The notes below the pieces were generated by a model. It had not been told where the DNA came from. It saw only the letters and a list, made by a program, of their open reading frames with translations, and made no database searches. Below are positions 15,970 through 23,922 of a DNA stretch of 64,000 nt, in pieces. Position 1 is the first letter of the stretch; each line of letters opens with the position of its first letter. Both the position numbers and the translations under genes were made by a program. The stretch is from the IMG/VR virus record IMGVR_UViG_3300031576_000014, positions 30,583 to 94,582 of that record. The stretch is one strand, 5' to 3'. This DNA is from a virus.

Positions 15970-17513
15970 AGCTGACCTCTCCCGCTCTTACGCTTGCCGC
16001 CCTTCTGCCTGAGAAATGATCCGGCGACGGACACGTCCATGTCGTTGCCGTCTCCGGGGCGGTCGTACTCGATGCTGCGTCCTCCCCAGACCGCGCCGCG
16101 GTCCGGGTCCCAGTCGAACTCGATCCCGAGCGGCCAGATCCCCCAACGCTGCTTGAGCACGAAGATCTCGAGCTTGTTGTCCTCGAGCTTCTTCCAAAGC
16201 GCAGGCCGGTGCGGGGCGACGATGTTGTCCGATATCTCGATCCACGCTCCGCTGCCTTTGATGCCCTCCCGCGTCGGACGCTTGTCCGGCCGCATCTCGA
16301 TGTCCTTCAGGCGCTGCTGCTGGAGAAGCACCGCGTGCATGCGCAGCTCTTCGATCATCGCCTGCTGGTGAACGAGCGCCTCCTCCTCCGACTCCGGGTC
16401 CGTGTACCGCAGGCACCGCTTCCAGAGGTCGGCGACGAAGACGTCGCAGCCCGAGTCCGCGAGGTAGCCGTGTACGAGGTCGAGGTTCCTCTCGTTCGAC
16501 GGCTTCTCGCCGCGCCGCTTGCGGAACGGGTTCGCCCAGAAGCGCACGCGGTCCGTGATCTCGTCCATGCGCGCGCGCAAGACCTCGCGCCCCTCCGGCG
16601 TGCGGATCGGCGAGCCCTCGACGTTCTGCGGATCGCTCATGGCGGTGCGGCTCCAGCCGAGCGAGATCGTCGCGAGAAGCTCCAGCGTCATCCCGCCGGA
16701 CGGCTCCCAGGCCCCGTAGATCACGCGGCGCCCTTCCGGGCTCTCCGGCGGATCGTAGCCTGACCCGTCCGCGCGGTGCTCCCAGCCCGCAAGCCCGAGC
16801 GTCAGGTGCGCCGTCAAGGTCGACTTGCCCGCTCCCGAAACCGCCGTGACCGTCGTGACCATCCCCGGCTTCGCTCCCGGAAGCATGCGGCGGCGGCCGT
16901 CCTCGTAGCGGTCGAGGCCCGGCAGCCCGAACGGGAACGTCGCGCGACCGGCCACGCGCTCTTCGACCTCCCGCATCTGGTCGCGCACGAGCTGCTTCGG
17001 CTCGAGCAGATGCGAGCGTTCCTCGTAGCCGTCGAACGCGACGACGATCGACCGCGCGAGCGCCCGCACGCGTTCCGGCTCCGCCCGCGGATCGCGCAGG
17101 GCTTCCAGGAAGGCCGGCACCGGACCCCTTGCTGCGCCTGCGCGCGCGGAGTCCCAAAGCAGGTTCTCGAGATGCCAGGCCGGGTTCTGGGGAGCGCCGT
17201 CCTCCGCCACGCGCGCGAGCGCCCGTGCGGCGTCCTCGCCGGCGAGCTTCTCGACGACGGCGATGTCGACGGAGAGCTTTCTCCTGCGCGCCTCCGCGAT
17301 CGCCTGCCACGCGTCGGCGAAGAGCCTTGTCTGGAAATGGTCCGCGCGCGCGCGCAGGAGCAGCTTGTCGAGCTGCTCCTCGGAGGACGCGAGGGCTGCC
17401 GCGAGGAGGGCCGCCTCGTTGACCGGATCGTGCGGGATGACGATCGGCTCAGGCGCGTCGTTGCGCTTTCGATCTTCCCTGTCGTCGCCGGGCCTTCTGC
17501 GTTTTCTCCTCAC
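15966..17513 (-). CDS. DnaB-like replicative helicase
   Basis: A 515-residue RecA-fold helicase. The N-terminal region (about 28-120) is helical as in the DnaB N domain. The P-loop is AVSGAGKST (224-232). Further on are a Walker B-like CDVFVADLW and a LLQQQRLKD...IKGSGAWIEISDNI stretch typical of DnaB H3/H4 motifs. It should unwind DNA at the phage fork. The likely start is GTG at 17511-17513, overlapping the small upstream gene, but no clear ribosome binding site decides it. It ends in an ATGA overlap with the 52-residue gene. Confidence 0.82.
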   Translation of the reverse strand: MRRKRRRPGDDREDRKRNDAPEPIVIPHDPVNEAALLAAALASSEEQLDKLLLRARADHFQTRLFADAWQAIAEARRRKLSVDIAVVEKLAGEDAARALARVAEDGAPQNPAWHLENLLWDSARAGAARGPVPAFLEALRDPRAEPERVRALARSIVVAFDGYEERSHLLEPKQLVRDQMREVEERVAGRATFPFGLPGLDRYEDGRRRMLPGAKPGMVTTVTAVSGAGKSTLTAHLTLGLAGWEHRADGSGYDPPESPEGRRVIYGAWEPSGGMTLELLATISLGWSRTAMSDPQNVEGSPIRTPEGREVLRARMDEITDRVRFWANPFRKRRGEKPSNERNLDLVHGYLADSGCDVFVADLWKRCLRYTDPESEEEALVHQQAMIEELRMHAVLLQQQRLKDIEMRPDKRPTREGIKGSGAWIEISDNIVAPHRPALWKKLEDNKLEIFVLKQRWGIWPLGIEFDWDPDRGAVWGGRSIEYDRPGDGNDMDVSVAGSFLRQKGGKRKSGRGQL

Positions 17514-17601
17514 GGGGCCCGGCGATCGTTGCCGCCAACGCGCGCCACTCGAACCACGACGCCTTGCTAACGCGCATCAGGTCGCGAAGCACGCCGAGCA
17601 T
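17449..17601 (-). CDS. Small hypothetical protein, 50 residues
   Basis: ATG at 17599-17601 overlaps the RyR-domain gene stop as TGATG. The product (MLGVLRDLMRVSKASWFEWR...) has a hydrophobic/aromatic start and a very basic Lys/Arg/Gln tail. It overlaps the start of the DnaB-like gene by 65 bases, so either this gene or the DnaB start may need adjusting. Function unknown. Confidence 0.4.
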   Translation of the reverse strand: MLGVLRDLMRVSKASWFEWRALAATIAGPREEKTQKARRRQGRSKAQRRA

Positions 17602-18005
17602 CAGGCCCAGGGATGCCTGACGGGGTCGGCGCTGGCCTGACCGTTCATCCAACCGAGCGCGAGCGCCGTCGATCGGACGACGCGCAGGAAGAGCAGGTCT
17701 TTCTCGCGCTGCTCCTTCAGGAGATCATCGTAGGGCATCATGCACGGGTGTTCCTTCTTCTCCGGATCCTTGACCGGCCCGTGCGTCCAGCCGTCCGCGA
17801 TCTTCTGCGCGAGCCAGCCCGCATGCGACTCCTCCGGCGTGTTGCCTGCGAGCGCCCCTTTGACGCCCGCGATGGCGCTGTCCTTCTGCCATTGCGGCGC
17901 GGCCTCCCACGCTGCCTGGCTCGCGTCGCCGATCGCCAGGCAGTACGCCCGGTTGACCTCGTGCGCGGCCCGCGCGCACGCTTCGATCTTCTTCTCGTCG
18001 TTCAT
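17601..18005 (-). CDS. RyR-domain protein
   Basis: A 134-residue protein whose C-terminal half matches the RyR repeat first named in ryanodine receptors: DGWTHGPVKDPEKKEHPCM, then PYDDLLKEQREKD and LFLRVVRSTA. RyR domains also occur alone in bacteria and phages, where their role is unclear; nucleotide-derivative binding has been suggested for some. It lies in a tightly overlapping operon upstream of the DnaB-like gene and starts with an ATGA overlap. Confidence 0.8.
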   Translation of the reverse strand: MNDEKKIEACARAAHEVNRAYCLAIGDASQAAWEAAPQWQKDSAIAGVKGALAGNTPEESHAGWLAQKIADGWTHGPVKDPEKKEHPCMMPYDDLLKEQREKDLLFLRVVRSTALALGWMNGQASADPVRHPWA

Positions 18006-18517
18006 CTCGTCTTCTCCTTCGCGCCTCGCCTCGCTTTATCAAGCCGATAGTCCGTGAGGATCGCCCCGGAGAAGAGCAGGCGCCAGCCGAGCCGGCCTCC
18101 CGGCCTCCCGTTCTCGCGGCGCCACTCCTCGCGGTCCTTCTCCCGCAACCATGCCCAGCGGACGAAGTCCGCCATCGCGTCCGCGTCGCCGTCGAACTGC
18201 GAGCGGAGCATGCGCGCGGCCGCCGCGGCGGCGTCCATGCGCTCGCGCGGCCCGACCTCGTCCGCCACGCCGTAGACCTTCCCGTGGAGCATCGCGCAGA
18301 GGGCGACGAAGTGCTTGCCCGTCGCCCCCGCGAAGCTCTCGATCCGGATCATCCCCTCGACGTCGCGCTCCGCGGAGAGGACGGTCGAGCGGCTCATCGC
18401 CCGCCGCTTCTCCCTCCTGCGCCGGAAGAAGTCGTTCTTCTCGACGTCGCTCGGCTCCTCGTCCGACCAGTGGTCGGCTGCCGGCGGAGGGACGCGCGCG
18501 CCTGCGGACACCGTCAC
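18002..18517 (-). CDS. Hypothetical protein
   Basis: A 171-residue protein with a GTG start at 18515-18517 overlapping the preceding stop as GTGA. A polar N-terminal segment is followed by a hydrophobic FAGATGKHFVALCAMLHGKVYGVADEVG region and a C-terminal Trp/Arg-rich region (FVRWAWLREKDREEWRREN). No domain recognised. Confidence 0.55.
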   Translation of the reverse strand: MTVSAGARVPPPAADHWSDEEPSDVEKNDFFRRRREKRRAMSRSTVLSAERDVEGMIRIESFAGATGKHFVALCAMLHGKVYGVADEVGPRERMDAAAAAARMLRSQFDGDADAMADFVRWAWLREKDREEWRRENGRPGGRLGWRLLFSGAILTDYRLDKARRGAKEKTR

Positions 18518-19065
18518 GACCGCTCGCCGTACGTGTCGCCGATCGCCTTCAGGTACGCCTTCCACTTTCGGGGAATCTCTTCGTCGCGGAAGGCGCGCAG
18601 GTCGACCATCAGGCGCGCCATCGCCTGCGCGTGCGTCTCGCCCGGCCGGAGCGTCGTCGACCCCTCGAACGGGCCGACCTCGAAAGAATGGAACTGCTTC
18701 GGGCTGAAAAGTTCCTTCCCCCAGACCACGCGCACCACGTTCGCCGGATCGGGCGCGTCCGTCTTCGCATGGTGCTGCTTGTCCGACGCGCGGGAATCTT
18801 CGGGCCGAGATGCTGTTGCGTTGCCTTCGTGGCCGCACGGCCACGCCACCACGGAGCCTCTCGTGGTCGTGAGGCGCTGCCCGCAGCGCCCGCACTCCGG
18901 CTTCCCGTCCGCGCTCAAGACGGCCCCCGGCGGCAAGCTGTCGAACGCGTACGGCGGGTCCTTGCGATCCTCGAAGAGCGATCCGGTCCTGGCCTCGGCC
19001 GGGAGCGACCCGATGTTCGCCGTGTTCGTCTCCGCCGCGCCGCCGCTGTTCTTCTTCCTTCGCAT
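18514..19065 (-). CDS. Conserved-looking phage hypothetical with Cys pairs
   Basis: A 183-residue protein. The middle has a CGRCGQ...PCGH pattern (about residues 58-78) that may bind zinc. The C-terminal 80 residues (VVWGKELFSPKQFHSFEVGPFEG and ARLMVDLRAFRDEE) look well ordered. It begins 10 bases after the DECH-box helicase ends. Function unknown. Confidence 0.58.
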   Translation of the reverse strand: MRRKKNSGGAAETNTANIGSLPAEARTGSLFEDRKDPPYAFDSLPPGAVLSADGKPECGRCGQRLTTTRGSVVAWPCGHEGNATASRPEDSRASDKQHHAKTDAPDPANVVRVVWGKELFSPKQFHSFEVGPFEGSTTLRPGETHAQAMARLMVDLRAFRDEEIPRKWKAYLKAIGDTYGERS

Positions 19066-19074
19066 GGTTCCCTT

Positions 19075-21153
19075 CTATGCCGCCGCCGCGCGCCTCTTGA
19101 TGTACTCCTTCGCGGGCGTCCATCCGCCGTCCTCGAAGACGACGACGCGGGGGAACCACGTCTTCAGGTTCTTCAGGTGCTTCGGGAAAACGTGCCTGTC
19201 CCAGAGATAGTAAAACCTCGCGCCTCCCTTGCCCGTCGACGTCCGGCAGAAGCGGCCGCGCACCTGCCGGAAGAGCTGGCGGTTCGCCCCGATCGGCGTC
19301 GCGCCGATTCCCGTCCCGATCTTCGGGACGTCGATGCCCGTGCCGAACGCCTGGTACGTAGCGGAACCGGCCTTGAGCGTGCCGGCCTTCAGCCCGGACT
19401 TCGTCCTCTCGAACTCGACGGCGAAGTCCGGGCCGCCGATCAGGTAGCCACAGGGCGTTCCCATCGCGGAGATCGCCTGCCCGAAAGTCATCACGTGCTC
19501 GCGGTACTGCGCGAGCACGACGACCTGCTCGCCCTCCGCGATCGCCTCCCTGGCGAGCCGGAGCACGAGCCGGTTCCGGTCGTCGTCGCCCATCATCTCG
19601 ACGAGCAGACGGTGCCTGTCGACCCCGCGGTCCTCCCCGCCACGTAAACCGCGGTTTACGTCGTCGAAGCCCCCGTTCTCCGCGTCCGGGAGCCCGTACC
19701 AGTCCGCGCGGAAGTCCGTCGGCACGACCCGGACCTCGACGTCGAGGATGTGCCCGCTCTCGACAAGCTCCTTCTCGTCGACCTTCGCGGCCGTCGGACC
19801 GAACAGCTCCTTGATCAGGAACTCCTTCCGGTCCTTGCGACGCACGTCCGCCGTCGCGCCGATCCTGTACCTGGCCGGCAGCGGGTCGATTGCATCGAAG
19901 AGCGTCTTGCTTGCGAAGAGATGGCAGTTGTGAACGAGCACGCCGCCCACGACGAAGACACCACCCTCCGTTTCTAGATTGCAGACCGACGCGATCTCCG
20001 CGATGAAGCTTCGATCGATCCGCGCTCGGCCACGTCGAAGTCGAACTCCCCCCGGAAGCGGAGCACCAGCCAGCCCTTCGATTCGAGGAAGCAGGTTTTT
20101 CGTTCGTCGGCCGCCCCGCGGCTCTGCGCGATCATCGCCGGCCGTCGGGACCTCCACCGCTGACCCGATGAAAGCGCTGGCGCCCACTTCGCGCGCATCG
20201 ACGGATCTTTCCAAAGCTCTTTGAACATGAAGAGGATCACACCAAAGAACGTCATCGCAGCGAACACTTGAGACGCCGACCCATCCTTCACCCTCGACCG
20301 CAACCGGATGTTCGTCCGTCGCTCGCCATCCGGCCAACCGGACAGCCACGACGGCACGGCGTCGAGAAACGACGAGCACCGAACCTCCCGCCGCGACGCG
20401 TTCGCCAGGCCGGACCTCGCCGATCGATTTGAGCGTTCCGTCTTCCATCAGAACAGGCGCTCTCTCTTCAAAACACTCGTCCGCGAAGACCGCCCCGAAG
20501 TAGCGCTGGACGCCTGCCTCGCCCGAGCACTTCGCAAGCGTCTTGCCCATCGCGAGCGTCACGGGCCGCAGTCGCTGCGTCTGCCCCTGCACGACGCCGA
20601 TCTGGTCCGCCCGCATGCCGAGCTGCTCGCCGAGCTGCTCCCGCCACTGCCGGAGCAAGGCCGACGCATGCACGACGATGAGCACCGGGCACCGCACGCG
20701 CGGGATGAGCGAGATCAATGCGCACGTTTTTCCGCTGCCTTGCGGAGCTTCGATCAGGCAGCTCTCGCGCCCGAACGCGAGGTCGGCGAGCCGCGCCTGG
20801 TACGGGTAAAGCTCCCAGGCGTACTCCCCCGGCATGTTCGACTCCGCCGCGTCGACGAACCCTGTGTTCCTCTGGTCGCGGACCGTCCAGTCGATCTGAT
20901 GCTCGTCGAGCACCTCCCGCACCTTCGCGATCCCTCCGCGCGGGACGGAGAGGAATCGGTTCTTCCCGTCCTTCTCCTTCCGCCAGGTCACGATCGTTCT
21001 CGGCTCGTCCCAAACCGGGAGCCCGAGCCGGCGCTTCATCGCGTGCTGCGGGTTCTTGTGCTCGAAACGCTCCCGGAGCGCTGCCTGCGCGTTCTCCGGC
21101 ACGTCGTCGACGCAGAGCCGCGTCCGCGAGTCGACGACGATCAGGGCTGCCAC
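19075..21153 (-). CDS. SF2 DNA helicase (XPB/RecG-like DECH box) split by an in-frame intein
   Basis: The 692-residue precursor is a superfamily 2 helicase interrupted by a 183-residue intein at 227-409; the spliced enzyme would be 509 residues. Walker A is APQGSGKT at 136-143. The motif II DECH is split exactly as DE (225-226) / CH (410-411). RNA/DNA helicase motif VI is QVRGRFCRT from 630. ATG at 21151-21153 follows AGAGGAGAG. It is the first gene of the replication module. Residues about 498-504 (VNRGLRG) are encoded by a copy of the 20-bp palindrome. Confidence 0.88.
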   Translation of the reverse strand: MAALIVVDSRTRLCVDDVPENAQAALRERFEHKNPQHAMKRRLGLPVWDEPRTIVTWRKEKDGKNRFLSVPRGGIAKVREVLDEHQIDWTVRDQRNTGFVDAAESNMPGEYAWELYPYQARLADLAFGRESCLIEAPQGSGKTCALISLIPRVRCPVLIVVHASALLRQWREQLGEQLGMRADQIGVVQGQTQRLRPVTLAMGKTLAKCSGEAGVQRYFGAVFADECFEERAPVLMEDGTLKSIGEVRPGERVAAGGSVLVVSRRRAVVAVRLAGWRATDEHPVAVEGEGWVGVSSVRCDDVLWCDPLHVQRALERSVDAREVGASAFIGSAVEVPTAGDDRAEPRGGRRTKNLLPRIEGLAGAPLPGGVRLRRGRARIDRSFIAEIASVCNLETEGGVFVVGGVLVHNCHLFASKTLFDAIDPLPARYRIGATADVRRKDRKEFLIKELFGPTAAKVDEKELVESGHILDVEVRVVPTDFRADWYGLPDAENGGFDDVNRGLRGGEDRGVDRHRLLVEMMGDDDRNRLVLRLAREAIAEGEQVVVLAQYREHVMTFGQAISAMGTPCGYLIGGPDFAVEFERTKSGLKAGTLKAGSATYQAFGTGIDVPKIGTGIGATPIGANRQLFRQVRGRFCRTSTGKGGARFYYLWDRHVFPKHLKNLKTWFPRVVVFEDGGWTPAKEYIKRRAAAA
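19642..19661. repeat. 20-bp perfect palindrome, copy 3 (inside the helicase gene)
   Basis: An identical copy in frame within the C-terminal extein of the helicase, encoding VNRGLRG between GGFDD and GEDRG. It is the only copy inside a large conserved gene, and lies in what looks like a loop. Confidence 0.95.
19927..20475 (-). mobile_element. Mini-intein in helicase motif II
   Basis: A 183-residue intein without an endonuclease domain. Block A starts with Cys (CFEERAPVLMEDGTLKSIGE), block B contains ATDEHPV, and the C-terminal block F reads NLETEGGVFVVGGVLVHN followed by Cys as the +1 residue. All catalytic residues for standard cis-splicing are present. A 127-residue frame on the same strand in another phase, and frames on the plus strand, show no domain, so the homing function seems lost or is supplied in trans. 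Confidence 0.88.
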
Positions 21154-21343
21154 GCTCTCCTCTTTGCCGCCCGCTTCTTAGGTTCTTCTCCCCGCTACGT
21201 GCGCGCGTCCCCGCGCCCGCGTGTTCCGTAGGAACACGCAAGGATCTCTTTCTGATCGAGATCGATCGTCTCTAAATAATACACAGCTAAGCATAGTGGC
21301 GCGCGCGCACGCGCGCGTCCGTGATCCCGGGCTCGAAGTCCAG
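21154..21343 (-). promoter_or_regulatory. Module boundary: hairpin and AT-rich patch upstream of the helicase
   Basis: A 190-base gap between the virion and replication modules. It holds a 9-bp stem hairpin with a 3-base loop (21219-21239, GCGTGTTCC/GGAACACGC), a rare AT-rich patch (21271-21295, including a TATTAT on the minus strand at 21276-21281), and a GC alternating inverted stretch near 21298-21320. The order fits a promoter and leader for leftward transcription of the replication genes. No good -35 is visible and the hairpin lacks a T tract, so neither a standard sigma-70 promoter nor a rho-independent terminator is claimed. Confidence 0.35.
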
Positions 21344-21724
21344 CTAGTTCTTCGGCGTGGGCGGAACAGCCTCTTTCTCCAGGTCCTTCTGCTCGGAGAC
21401 GAGCGCGAGAAGGGCAAGAAAGCGGGGGGGGTTTCCACCGAGCGCGGCCTTGATGACGACGGCGTAGAGGCCCATCGCGAAGAGCGCCGCCTCGAAGCCG
21501 TCGCGCAGCGCTTCCGGCCACGGCTCGCCCCCGGAGACCGCGACGAGCGCGCCGTACGCGAGCCCGAGAAGGACGACGGCGAACGGTCTCCAGCGCTCCG
21601 GCACCGTGAGCGGGAAGCGGCTGTCCTTCTTGAGCATGCGCGCGAGCCAACCGATGACGACGACGGCGAGCGCGAGATAGTTGTGCGACTTCGCGAGGGT
21701 CCAGACCTGGAGAAAGAGCGACAT
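21344..21724 (-). CDS. Holin-like membrane protein
   Basis: A 126-residue protein with three hydrophobic segments: LALAVVVIGWLARM near the N-terminus, FAVVLLGLAYGALVAVSG in the middle and AALFAMGLYAVVIKAAL, then a charged tail. Size and topology fit a holin that would permeabilise the inner membrane at lysis. ATG at 21722-21724 is chosen; a TTG at 21745 overlapping the upstream stop as TTGA is a real alternative. The coiled-coil membrane protein directly upstream supports a lysis pair, although the muralytic enzymes lie about 40 kb away. Confidence 0.5.
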   Translation of the reverse strand: MSLFLQVWTLAKSHNYLALAVVVIGWLARMLKKDSRFPLTVPERWRPFAVVLLGLAYGALVAVSGGEPWPEALRDGFEAALFAMGLYAVVIKAALGGNPPRFLALLALVSEQKDLEKEAVPPTPKN

Positions 21725-21741
21725 CCCCGGATGATACGCCG

Positions 21742-22224
21742 TCAATGCTGGGAAACGAGGGCCGTGACGACGACGCCCGCGAGCGTCGCGAAGATCCCGA
21801 GAAGAGCCGCGATGGCGGTGATCCGCTTCACGCGCGCGTCCGAGAGGACGGCGACCTCGTTCTGGCGGACCTTCTCCTCCTCGATCGTGAGCCGCCTGTC
21901 CTTGCGGTCCGTCTCCTCGCGGGCTGCGCGGCCGCGAAGCTCGCCCCGCGCCTCCGCGACCTCGACGAGCAGCCTCGTCTGGTTCTCGTTCTGCGCGTGT
22001 ATCTGGTCGACCTTCCCGGCGATCTCCGCGACCTTCGCCCCGAGCGGCCTGACGGCCTCGTCGACGTGGCGCGCGGCCGAGTCGGTCATGGCGCGCACCT
22101 CGTGCGCCGTCTCGATCCCTGCCGTGCGCAGCTCGGCGCGGAGGTCCCCGATCGCCTGCCTGAGGCCGGCGATCTGCCGTTCGTGCTCGCGCAGACGCTT
22201 CTCGTGTTCGTCGATCGTCGCCAT
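21742..22224 (-). CDS. Coiled-coil protein with C-terminal membrane anchor (XhlA-like)
   Basis: A 160-residue protein. Residues 1-125 are a long charged coiled coil (for example DEHEKRLREHERQIAGLRQAI). Residues about 134-156 form one hydrophobic helix (ITAIAALLGIFATLAGVVVTALV). This layout matches XhlA-type lysis accessory proteins and some spanin-like anchors. It precedes the holin-like gene in the transcript. Confidence 0.55.
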   Translation of the reverse strand: MATIDEHEKRLREHERQIAGLRQAIGDLRAELRTAGIETAHEVRAMTDSAARHVDEAVRPLGAKVAEIAGKVDQIHAQNENQTRLLVEVAEARGELRGRAAREETDRKDRRLTIEEEKVRQNEVAVLSDARVKRITAIAALLGIFATLAGVVVTALVSQH

Positions 22225-22242
22225 CGGCGCATCAACGCGATC

Positions 22243-23871
22243 CTACATCCTCCAGCCGAGGACGCGCACGAAAGCGGACGCGGCCGCCGTCACGAAGCCC
22301 GCGTTCGAGGAGAGGATCGTCACGCGGATGTTCCCCGGCGACGTCGACGGGTAGAGCGTGTTGATCGGGACCCAGCGCAGGAGCCTGTGCGAGCCCGCGC
22401 CGACGGGCTCGTTCGCTTGCCCCTCGCTCTCGAGGAGCGCCGCGATCTGTGTGCCGACCCCGCCGTTCCCGAACAGCCTGATCTCGTGCAGGTAGTTTCC
22501 TCCCCCAGCCGCGACCGTGATCGAGTTGCGCATCTCGAGATAGACCGCGCGCGCGTTTGCCGGGTAGTGGACGTTCGCCGTCAGGTCGAAGATCCAGGTC
22601 ACGCTGCCGGCCGCCACGACGTTCGACGTTGCCGCCGCCTCGATCGGCTGCACCGTGGTGGCGATGTTCACGAGGATCGCTCCTGTTTCGTCGGAGAAGT
22701 AGCCGACGAGGAGCGGTCCGATGTCGACCCAGCCGGCGCCGACGCAGACGCCGTTCGCCGTCGTGCCCGCGAGGCCGGTCGAGGTCGGCAGGGCGATCGC
22801 CGCGGTCGGCTGCCCGTCCTCCTTCGGCCCGACGGACGAAACAACAGGGATGCCCCTGGGCGAGCGCGGCTTCCGGACGCCTGCCGCCGCCGTCGTGTAA
22901 CGGGCCCAGCGCGGGAGCCCGAAGGGCGTCAGGAGGTACCAGTACCAGGGTCGGCCAACGACGGGGGCGAACCCGGACTCCTGGTTGAGCACGTCCGTCG
23001 CCGTCATGAAGTCCCCGTCCGGAACCGCCTGGCGCGTCCCGGAACGAACGCGCCCGCCGAGCCGCCGCCCGTCGATCGATTCTGCCTCGACGAGCCCCAA
23101 GACCGGCGTCGCTCCGAGCGCGGTGATCGCCTGGACGACCTGCTTTCTCTGGAGAGTGCGGTTCTGCGTCAGGTCGAACGGGGCGCGCACGCGGTCCGAG
23201 AGGAGCGGCCGCACGTCCCAGAACATCATGTCGTCGCACGACGCGGACGCGACCGGGTTGCGGACCACGGCGAGAGGGAGCCACCCCGCCGCCGTGCCCG
23301 GGAACCCGCCTCCCGGCGCGCCGGCGCGCATGCGGAGCGTTCCCGGGACGGCGTTCGCCACGCGGGCGCGGAGGGCCTTCGTCAGGGGCGTCGCGGAGAA
23401 GAGGCCAGTCGTCGGGTTGAAGACGTCGCGGTTGTCCGTCTCCGCGATCTCTTCGACGACCTGGCACTCGACGACGTCGATCCGGTCGCCCGGCCCGGGG
23501 TTCGTCGTCTCGAGCAGCGTCCCCAGCGCGGTGATCCCCGCGTCCCTGACGTACTTGTAGTTCGACGCGTCCGCCGCGAGGTCCGGCGCGATCGCGAGGA
23601 GGACGCCCGGGTCGACGAGCAGGCTGAACGACGCAAGCTGCGGCCGAACAAGGAGCCCGTTGATGATCTCCGCGCGGAGCGGGTTGCCGAGCCCGGAGAA
23701 CTCCGTGACGACCGCCCCCGCGTCGAGGTCGTCGTTCGCCTGGACGTCGAGCATGTAGCGGAGAAGCTCCGCCTGATCGTTGCCGGCGAAGGCTTGCAGC
23801 CGGTTGATGTCCGTGGAGACCGCCCGCTCCTGCGTGTTGATGACCACACTTTTCCACCCACCACCGGGCAT
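22243..23871 (-). CDS. Virion structural protein, probably tail appendage
   Basis: A 542-residue beta-rich protein with few charges, many Gly/Ala/Val/Thr residues and no membrane segment, typical of virion proteins. The C-terminal 150 residues (ARAVYLEMRNSITVAAGGGNY...FVRVLGWRM) resemble a jelly-roll appendage domain. It follows the baseplate/lectin gene in the operon, so a tail fibre or fibre-attachment role is plausible. No enzyme motif recognised. Confidence 0.5.
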   Translation of the reverse strand: MPGGGWKSVVINTQERAVSTDINRLQAFAGNDQAELLRYMLDVQANDDLDAGAVVTEFSGLGNPLRAEIINGLLVRPQLASFSLLVDPGVLLAIAPDLAADASNYKYVRDAGITALGTLLETTNPGPGDRIDVVECQVVEEIAETDNRDVFNPTTGLFSATPLTKALRARVANAVPGTLRMRAGAPGGGFPGTAAGWLPLAVVRNPVASASCDDMMFWDVRPLLSDRVRAPFDLTQNRTLQRKQVVQAITALGATPVLGLVEAESIDGRRLGGRVRSGTRQAVPDGDFMTATDVLNQESGFAPVVGRPWYWYLLTPFGLPRWARYTTAAAGVRKPRSPRGIPVVSSVGPKEDGQPTAAIALPTSTGLAGTTANGVCVGAGWVDIGPLLVGYFSDETGAILVNIATTVQPIEAAATSNVVAAGSVTWIFDLTANVHYPANARAVYLEMRNSITVAAGGGNYLHEIRLFGNGGVGTQIAALLESEGQANEPVGAGSHRLLRWVPINTLYPSTSPGNIRVTILSSNAGFVTAAASAFVRVLGWRM

Positions 23872-23922
23872 GCCGTGTCTCCTGTCTCCGGGGATGTTAC
23901 TCGGACTCGGTCGCGCTCACAC

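Noticed and set aside
19974-20357. 127-codon frame on the same strand as the helicase intein in another phase
   Set aside because: It has no recognisable nuclease motif and the intein blocks A, B and F are all in the main frame.
21240-21343. Possible tRNA-like end (GGGCTCGAAGTCC) before the holin-like gene
   Set aside because: No acceptor stem, anticodon arm or D-arm could be paired around it.
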